In this document: positions 5,476 to 9,366 of the stretch, one piece after another
Numbering within the stretch: the first letter of the stretch is position 1
How the letters are laid out: each line of letters starts with the position of its first letter
Assembly (NCBI GenBank): GCA_934317205.1
Contig: CAKREL010000087.1
Location: forward strand, 1 to 9,366
Length of the DNA: 9,366 bases
Origin: an uncultured Eubacterium sp.
GTDB lineage: Bacteria; Bacillota; Clostridia; Lachnospirales; Lachnospiraceae
Direction: 5' to 3'
Made by a program: the position numbers and the translations under genes
Notes under the pieces: generated by a model
Database searches by the model: none
The model's input: only the letters and a program-made list of their open reading frames with translations
What the model was told of the DNA's origin: nothing

Positions 5476-7116
5476 ATGGCAGGTTTTCGTTTTTTATATC
5501 CACCGAAGTATGATCCGGCGAAAGAAGGGAAGATGAAATCGTTTGATTTTATCCGGACGTTACAGATTGATGATATGGTCGTATTGCAGAATGACCGGTA
5601 TCGCGGCTACTCGGATCTGACCTTGGAAAAGTTTTTTTCCACGGATCCCCAGGTACTGGAATATCGCCAGGCCATTGTGGAAGATCTGGTGGAACATCCA
5701 AAGCTGTATGAGGTATTTTGCCAGTCTGTCTCGGAAATTCAGAATGTAAATGATCTGCGCCGGGTGCTTGGCAGTGATTTTTCTGTGGATTCAGCGCTGA
5801 GTGCGGTGCGTTATCTGGAAATGTATGAGGAACTGGTGGATATGTTTGCCGATGTTTTTAACGAATTGGAGAAAAATCCGGCGTCTGATATTGTATCGGA
5901 GGGCATGAAACGGTTCCGCGCGCAGATTTATGAGGTGTCCCATAGTGAAGAGTATCAAAACCTGAAGCGGGAAATGGCATCTACAGGAAAAAACTTTGGC
6001 TATCTGAAGAGTGTAACGATTGGGGTTAATCTGGATGAAAATCTGCGTCCAAAGGAAGCAGGAATTATTTCTGTTAATGAAAAAGAGTTTTCGTCGGGAA
6101 GCATCATCAATAAACTGATGAAACACCGGCTGAATGACCGTCAGGTCATGATGACTCCGTTGTACCCGCTGCAGAAAGGTCTGCATGGAGAGGAACAGAA
6201 GTCACTGAATTATTCCATGGGAAGTGCGCTTCAGACTATTTTTGAAAAGTCGTTGCGGGCGTTTGAACCGATCATTCAGAATTATTATAAGGAAAACACA
6301 GCGATGTTTGTGGCATTGCTGGATGATATTCGGTTTCTGACCGCTGGCGTGAAGTTTATTCTGGATATGCGGGCTCATGGATTTGATATGTGCCGGCCAC
6401 AGATTTGTTCGGTGGAGGCCAAGGTTTGTGAGTTAAAACAGGTCTACAATCCGATGCTTGCGATGCGTGGTGTGGAGAAAACGGTGGTTTCCAATGAGTT
6501 TGTGCTGGATGAAAACGGGCGTTTTTATATTGTGACAGGACCGAACCACGGTGGAAAATCAATTTTTGCCTATTCGGTCGGAATGGCGCAGGCGTTATGT
6601 CAGCTTGGCTTGTTTGTGCCTGCGCATCAGGCAAAAATGAGTCCGATGACCGGGATTTTTACACATTTTCCGGTTTCAGATGAAAATAATTTCGGAAAGG
6701 GTCGTCTGGAAAGTGAGTGTGCCCGCCTGAGTGAGATTTTAGGGCAGCTCTCTGACACGGACATGCTTTTGATGGACGAGTCTTTTTCTAGTACCAGTGG
6801 CCTGGAGGCAGGTTATATCGCTTCGGAAGTGCTGACAGGAATCGGCGTGATCGGCTGTTGTGGTCTGTTTGTAACGCACATTCATGATCTGCCGATGAAG
6901 ATCGCAGAGTATAATAATTATCCTGGAAACCGCAGCAAGATTGATAATCTGGTGGCACAGATGGAAAATAAAGAGGGCGGTGTGCGAAGCTACCGCATCA
7001 GCAGAACAATTCCGGATGGACTGAGTTATGCCAGAGACATTGCTTCCCGGTATGGGTTGAATCTGGAGGAAATCTGCCAGAAGGCGCAGAAGCAGGAGGA
7101 TTCGTATCGGCGATAA
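5476..7116 (+). CDS. MutS-like ATPase (MutS domain V), MutS-related protein
   Basis: This 546-residue protein has the ABC-type ATPase domain of the MutS superfamily at its C-terminus. It shows Walker A GPNHGGKS (355-362), Walker B MLLMDES (430-436, catalytic E435), the signature STSGLEAGY (439-447), and the H-loop VTHIHDLP (466-473). The N-terminal half is helical and resembles the lever and core region. The mismatch-recognition and connector domains of true MutS (about 850 residues or more) are missing, as is the Smr nuclease domain of MutS2. It therefore belongs to the shorter clostridial MutS-related proteins and probably does not do canonical mismatch repair. Its DNA substrate is unknown. 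GGGAGG (5459-5464) sits 11 bases before the ATG. The 24-base gap to the VanZ-like gene implies co-transcription. A weak hairpin (7123-7130/7141-7149) follows without a clear T-tract. Confidence 0.85.
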   Translation: MAGFRFLYPPKYDPAKEGKMKSFDFIRTLQIDDMVVLQNDRYRGYSDLTLEKFFSTDPQVLEYRQAIVEDLVEHPKLYEVFCQSVSEIQNVNDLRRVLGSDFSVDSALSAVRYLEMYEELVDMFADVFNELEKNPASDIVSEGMKRFRAQIYEVSHSEEYQNLKREMASTGKNFGYLKSVTIGVNLDENLRPKEAGIISVNEKEFSSGSIINKLMKHRLNDRQVMMTPLYPLQKGLHGEEQKSLNYSMGSALQTIFEKSLRAFEPIIQNYYKENTAMFVALLDDIRFLTAGVKFILDMRAHGFDMCRPQICSVEAKVCELKQVYNPMLAMRGVEKTVVSNEFVLDENGRFYIVTGPNHGGKSIFAYSVGMAQALCQLGLFVPAHQAKMSPMTGIFTHFPVSDENNFGKGRLESECARLSEILGQLSDTDMLLMDESFSSTSGLEAGYIASEVLTGIGVIGCCGLFVTHIHDLPMKIAEYNNYPGNRSKIDNLVAQMENKEGGVRSYRISRTIPDGLSYARDIASRYGLNLEEICQKAQKQEDSYRR

Positions 7117-7186
7117 AAATGTGTGAAGCAGGAACAAGGGTGCTTTCACTCGGACAAAAAAGTGCAAAATACAGGCGGTGACGGAC

Positions 7187-7215
7187 TTTACAAGTTTTTT
7201 CAGTAGTATTAAAAT
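7187..7215 (+). promoter_or_regulatory. Predicted promoter of the DUF6506-like gene
   Basis: TTTACA (7187-7192) and TAAAAT (7210-7215) each match the consensus at five of six positions and are spaced by 17 bases. The start site would fall near 7222, at the left arm of the inverted repeat 7218-7265, so the transcript would begin in or beside that hairpin. Confidence 0.5.
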
Positions 7216-7217
7216 AA

Positions 7218-7265
7218 AACTGTTCCGAAAATGCAGAATATTTTTGCAGAAGATGTGGAACAGTT
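7218..7265 (+). repeat. 9-bp inverted repeat in the leader of the DUF6506-like gene
   Basis: AACTGTTCC (7218-7226) pairs perfectly with GGAACAGTT (7257-7265). The 30 bases between contain a second short palindrome (TGCA at 7232-7235 and 7245-7248). The right arm ends 13 bases before the AGGAGGA ribosome binding site. It could be an operator or an RNA structure affecting translation or stability. Confidence 0.45.
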
Positions 7266-7292
7266 CAATAGAAGCATGAGGAGGATAATATC

Positions 7293-7595
7293 ATGATTAA
7301 TGCAGCTTTTATTTATGTGGCACCAGGACAGAACCCGCAGGAGCAGAAAGCAGTGATTCCGTCCGAGACACTTACGTTACATGTCGTAGGATGCTCTACT
7401 TACGAGCAGGCAGAGGCAGCGGCAAAGGAACTGGTTGCAAACGGATGTGGCGCTATTGAGTTATGTGCAGGCTTTGGTAATGAAGGAATTGCACGGATCA
7501 AAAAGGCAGTTGGAGCGGAAATTCCGGTAGGAGCTGTAAAATTTGATTATCATCCGGCTTTCGGTTTTAAAAGCGGAGATGAATTATTTCAGTAA
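7293..7595 (+). CDS. DUF6506-like small protein
   Basis: This 100-residue cytosolic protein reads INAAFIYVAPG near the start, with GCGAIELCAGFG (51-62) in the middle and GAVKFDYHPAFG (80-91) near the end. It matches my memory of the DUF6506 family, which has no assigned function. The pattern of short strands and helices with conserved Gly, Glu, Cys and His suggests a small alpha-beta fold, perhaps binding a ligand; that is only inference. The start is well supported: AGGAGGA (7279-7285) with a seven-base spacer. It has its own promoter and terminator, so it is probably a single-gene unit. Confidence 0.75.
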   Translation: MINAAFIYVAPGQNPQEQKAVIPSETLTLHVVGCSTYEQAEAAAKELVANGCGAIELCAGFGNEGIARIKKAVGAEIPVGAVKFDYHPAFGFKSGDELFQ

Positions 7596-7616
7596 GATCA
7601 GATGATAAAACGCTTT

Positions 7617-7670
7617 CAAAAGAGTTTTGATTGGGCTTTTAAATTTTTGAGTCGGTCAGAACTCTTTTTG
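7617..7670 (+). terminator. Rho-independent terminator after the DUF6506-like gene
   Basis: AAAAGAGTTTTGA (7618-7630) pairs with TCAGAACTCTTTT (7656-7668) over 13 positions, with one G-T wobble. The loop is about 25 bases and the stem runs into TTTTTG. The long loop is unusual, but the A-tract/T-tract ends and the position 22 bases after the stop fit a terminator, possibly usable in both directions. Confidence 0.65.
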
Positions 7671-7725
7671 TGTGTAAATGACACTATTGAAAAAGGAAAG
7701 TGAAAAGATTCTTTTGGGCGGATGG

Positions 7726-7754
7726 TTGTTTTTTTACTTGTGGTATGGTACTAT
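7726..7754 (+). promoter_or_regulatory. Candidate promoter of degV
   Basis: TACTAT (7749-7754), with TG at 7746-7747 as an extended -10, lies 17 bases after TTGTTT (7726-7731). The -35 match is weak and the call leans on the extended -10. The start site would be near 7761, giving a leader of about 55 bases. Confidence 0.4.
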
Positions 7755-7815
7755 TCCTAGTGCTAATGAAAATTATGTATGAGAATATAGAGAGAAAAAA
7801 CGGAGGAATGAAAAT

Positions 7816-8688
7816 TTGAGTAAAGTAGCGATTGTGACAGACAGTAACAGTGGAATTACTCAGGCACAGGCAAAAGAACTTGGAATCCGCGTCATGCCGA
7901 TGCCGTTTTATATTAATGAAGAAATGCTTCTGGAGGACATTGATCTGACCCAGGAACAGTTTTATGAGAGACTGACAGAAGGTGCTGATATTCATACATC
8001 TACACCGATTCTGACAAATTTTACAGAACTTTGGGATGAACTTCTGAAAGAGTACGATGAGATTGTGCATATTCCGATGTCCAGCGGACTTTCCAGTACT
8101 TGTGCGACAGCGTCTATGCTGGCTCAGGATTATGATGGAAAAGTCTTTGTGGTAGATAATCAGCGTATTTCTGTGACACAGCGTCAGTCTGTACTGGATG
8201 CCATGGAGCTTGCAGCGGCAGGCAAATCCGGTCAGGAGATTTATGATAAACTGATGGAGAATAAAATGGAATCCAGTATTTATATTATGCTGGATACGTT
8301 ATATTATCTGAAAAAAGGCGGCCGTATCACTCCGGCAGCAGCAGCTCTTGGTACTTTGCTGAAACTGAAACCGGTTCTGCAGATCCAAGGTGAAAAGCTC
8401 GATGCTTTTGCAAAAGCAAGAACGGTAAAACAGGCGAAAAATATTATGATCAAGCAGATTAAAGATGACTGTGAGCGTCGTTTTGGTTCCGCAGATGGCA
8501 CAGGTGTACACATTTCTATGGCTTATACTCATGATCTGGAAGCCGCTGAAGAGTTCAAAAAGGAAGTACAAGCTGCATTTCCGAATCATGAGATTGTGCT
8601 GAATCCGTTATCTTTAAGTATTGCATGTCACATTGGACCGGGAGCACTGGCTGTGACAGCGACAAAAGCAATCGACGTGGAGGCATAA
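7816..8688 (+). CDS. DegV family fatty-acid-binding protein
   Basis: This 290-residue DegV protein is of normal length for the family. Conserved sites are TDSNSGI (8-14), TSTP (61-64), SSGLSST (89-95), LKKGGRI (165-171), KP (185-186), AR (201-202) and HIGPGA (272-277). The Thr/Ser of TSTP and the Ser of SSGLS line the head-group pocket. DegV/FakB proteins bind a fatty acid. In FakB the bound acid is presented to FakA kinase for acyl-phosphate formation, feeding membrane lipid synthesis. Whether this copy is a FakB or only a lipid carrier cannot be told here. The start is TTG at 7816, eight bases after GGAGGA (7802-7807). The ATG at 7808 runs into a stop after three codons and is excluded. The thioesterase gene follows after one base. 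Confidence 0.93.
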   Translation: MSKVAIVTDSNSGITQAQAKELGIRVMPMPFYINEEMLLEDIDLTQEQFYERLTEGADIHTSTPILTNFTELWDELLKEYDEIVHIPMSSGLSSTCATASMLAQDYDGKVFVVDNQRISVTQRQSVLDAMELAAAGKSGQEIYDKLMENKMESSIYIMLDTLYYLKKGGRITPAAAALGTLLKLKPVLQIQGEKLDAFAKARTVKQAKNIMIKQIKDDCERRFGSADGTGVHISMAYTHDLEAAEEFKKEVQAAFPNHEIVLNPLSLSIACHIGPGALAVTATKAIDVEA

Positions 8689-8689
8689 A

Positions 8690-9106
8690 ATGGATTTAGA
8701 AAAATTAAAAGCAGCCAGAAACATGGGATTCATTAAGCATGCCGGTATTCAGACGGTAGAGCTCCGGGAAGGATATGCGAAGGCGGAGATCGTGCTGGAT
8801 GAACGCCATGCAAATCCAATCGGTTCCACGCACGGTGGTGTACTTTTTACATTAGTGGATACCGTTGGTGGTGCAGCGGCTACAAGCCGCGGCAGATATG
8901 TGACAACTGTATCTGGCAATATTAACTACCTGCGTCCGGCTATGAACTGCAAAAAGCTGATCGGTGAATCCCGTGAGATCAAGGTCGGTAAAAAAATGTG
9001 TGTGTATGATGTGATGATCACTGATGAGAATGACCGTGAGATTGCGAAAGCTACGATGACATTTTTTTATCTGGACAAAATTAATGCAGACGATTTTTTA
9101 AAGTAA
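8690..9106 (+). CDS. PaaI family hotdog-fold thioesterase
   Basis: This 138-residue single hotdog-domain protein is of the PaaI / YdiI-like acyl-CoA thioesterase type. The active-site signature is present: N42 in ANPIG, H48-G49-G50 and D57 in the helix LFTLVDTVGGAA. In this family these residues position and activate water for thioester hydrolysis. The later strands GNINYLRPA (76-84) and the ending ATMTFFYL (121-128) are typical. The acyl-CoA substrate cannot be predicted from this. ATG at 8690 begins one base after the degV stop, and its GGAGG (8679-8683) lies inside the end of degV, so the two are translationally coupled. Pairing a fatty-acid-binding protein with a thioesterase suggests a shared role in handling acyl groups. 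No convincing terminator follows. Confidence 0.9.
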   Translation: MDLEKLKAARNMGFIKHAGIQTVELREGYAKAEIVLDERHANPIGSTHGGVLFTLVDTVGGAAATSRGRYVTTVSGNINYLRPAMNCKKLIGESREIKVGKKMCVYDVMITDENDREIAKATMTFFYLDKINADDFLK

Positions 9107-9148
9107 GATTTTAAATGTCCGTTTTTTATCTGGAAGGCAGATGAAATG

Positions 9149-9177
9149 TTTACGGAGTGTTATAACTTATATATAAT
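9149..9177 (+). promoter_or_regulatory. Upstream promoter candidate for purA
   Basis: TTTACG (9149-9154) and a perfect TATAAT (9172-9177) are 17 bases apart. It lies 43 bases after the thioesterase stop. A transcript from here would carry a leader of about 150 bases containing the second promoter region and the hairpin at 9284-9310. Confidence 0.5.
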
Positions 9178-9232
9178 AGTAAAAACTTATTAGAGTTACT
9201 TATGAATCGACGATATATATTAGAAAAAAGAT

Positions 9233-9261
9233 TTTACATCTTGTATATTATCGTGTATAAT
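9233..9261 (+). promoter_or_regulatory. Proximal promoter candidate for purA
   Basis: TTTACA (9233-9238) and a perfect TATAAT (9256-9261) are 17 bases apart, the best-scoring promoter in the window. The start site would be near 9268, giving a leader of about 70 bases that contains the terminator-like hairpin. Confidence 0.65.
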
Positions 9262-9283
9262 CATAAAGTAAAACGGAAAATAA

Positions 9284-9310
9284 AAAAGGCAGGTTTTACA
9301 CCTGTCTTTT
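9284..9310 (+). terminator. Terminator-like hairpin in the purA leader
   Basis: AAAAGGCAGGT (9284-9294) pairs with ACCTGTCTTTT (9300-9310) over 11 positions, with one G-T wobble, around a five-base loop. The right arm ends in four T, then ATAAT. It lies after both predicted promoters and ten bases before the AAGGAGGA of purA. It could act as an attenuator of purA, or be a terminator of upstream transcription with a minor effect on purA. No competing antiterminator stem was evident by eye. Confidence 0.5.
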
Positions 9311-9337
9311 ATAATGCCGAAGGAGGAATCTGTAATT

Positions 9338-9366
9338 ATGGTAAAAGCTGTAGTAGGAGCAAACTG
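9338..9366 (+). CDS. Adenylosuccinate synthetase, first nine codons (partial)
   Basis: The window ends within this gene. The visible residues MVKAVVGAN match the typical N-terminus of clostridial adenylosuccinate synthetase, where the GTP-binding loop (GxNWGDEGKGK) follows directly. PurA makes adenylosuccinate from IMP and aspartate with GTP in AMP synthesis. AAGGAGGA (9320-9327) is ten bases before the ATG. The call rests on nine residues and two bases of the next codon (TG, as in Trp TGG), so it is probable rather than certain. Confidence 0.75.

Noticed and set aside
7123..7149. Hairpin 7123-7130/7141-7149 as terminator of the MutS-like gene
   Set aside because: The stem has a bulge and is followed by an A-rich, not T-rich, stretch; the T-run at 7195-7200 is preceded only by a 4-bp stem.
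6739..7167. 142-codon open frame on the minus strand
   Set aside because: It lies almost wholly opposite the MutS-like ATPase motifs and is a shadow of that gene; the composition (His/Ile/Leu-rich) is not protein-like.
7684..8070. 128-codon open frame on the minus strand
   Set aside because: Opposite the conserved N-terminal half of degV, with no ribosome binding site or domain; a shadow.
9129..9143. ATCTG/CAGAT hairpin after the thioesterase as a terminator
   Set aside because: Only five base pairs, with the T-run before rather than after the stem on the + strand, so it does not fit an intrinsic terminator.

Overview
The window looks like chromosome of a low-to-moderate GC gut Clostridium relative, most likely Lachnospiraceae. 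The signs are strong AGGAGG-type ribosome binding sites, TTG starts, Firmicutes-type promoters, an Rpn-family gene of the kind common in that family, a DUF6506-like gene, and a purA start of the clostridial type. The family-level placement is inferred from protein resemblance; no search was run. All convincing genes are on the + strand.

Bases 1 to about 4860 form an AT-rich accessory segment. They hold an Rpn-family PD-(D/E)XK nuclease gene (312-1455) split by a roughly 160-base, hairpin-dense, non-coding insert (837-996). Next comes a 277-residue HNH protein (1628-2461) closed by a good terminator, then a 722-residue protein with a clear D-x11-E-x-K nuclease motif near its C-terminal third (2686-4854). 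A promoter and a near-perfect palindrome with 22-base arms precede the 722-residue gene. Two or three nucleases of different folds side by side, next to ordinary chromosome, fit a small defence-type or mobile-gene hotspot; that role is inferred.

Bases from about 4907 onward read as ordinary chromosome. They start with a VanZ-like membrane protein and a MutS-like ATPase in one operon (4969-7116), behind an extended -10 promoter. A DUF6506-like small protein follows with its own promoter, leader inverted repeat and terminator (7187-7670). A DegV lipid-binding protein and a PaaI-type hotdog thioesterase are coupled with one base between them (7816-9106). The window ends in the first nine codons of purA, preceded by two tandem promoters and a terminator-like hairpin in its leader (9149-9366).

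No tRNA, rRNA or CRISPR array was seen. The main points for a second look are the structured insert in the Rpn gene, the HNH and PD-(D/E)XK gene pair with the large palindrome between them, and the purA leader hairpin.
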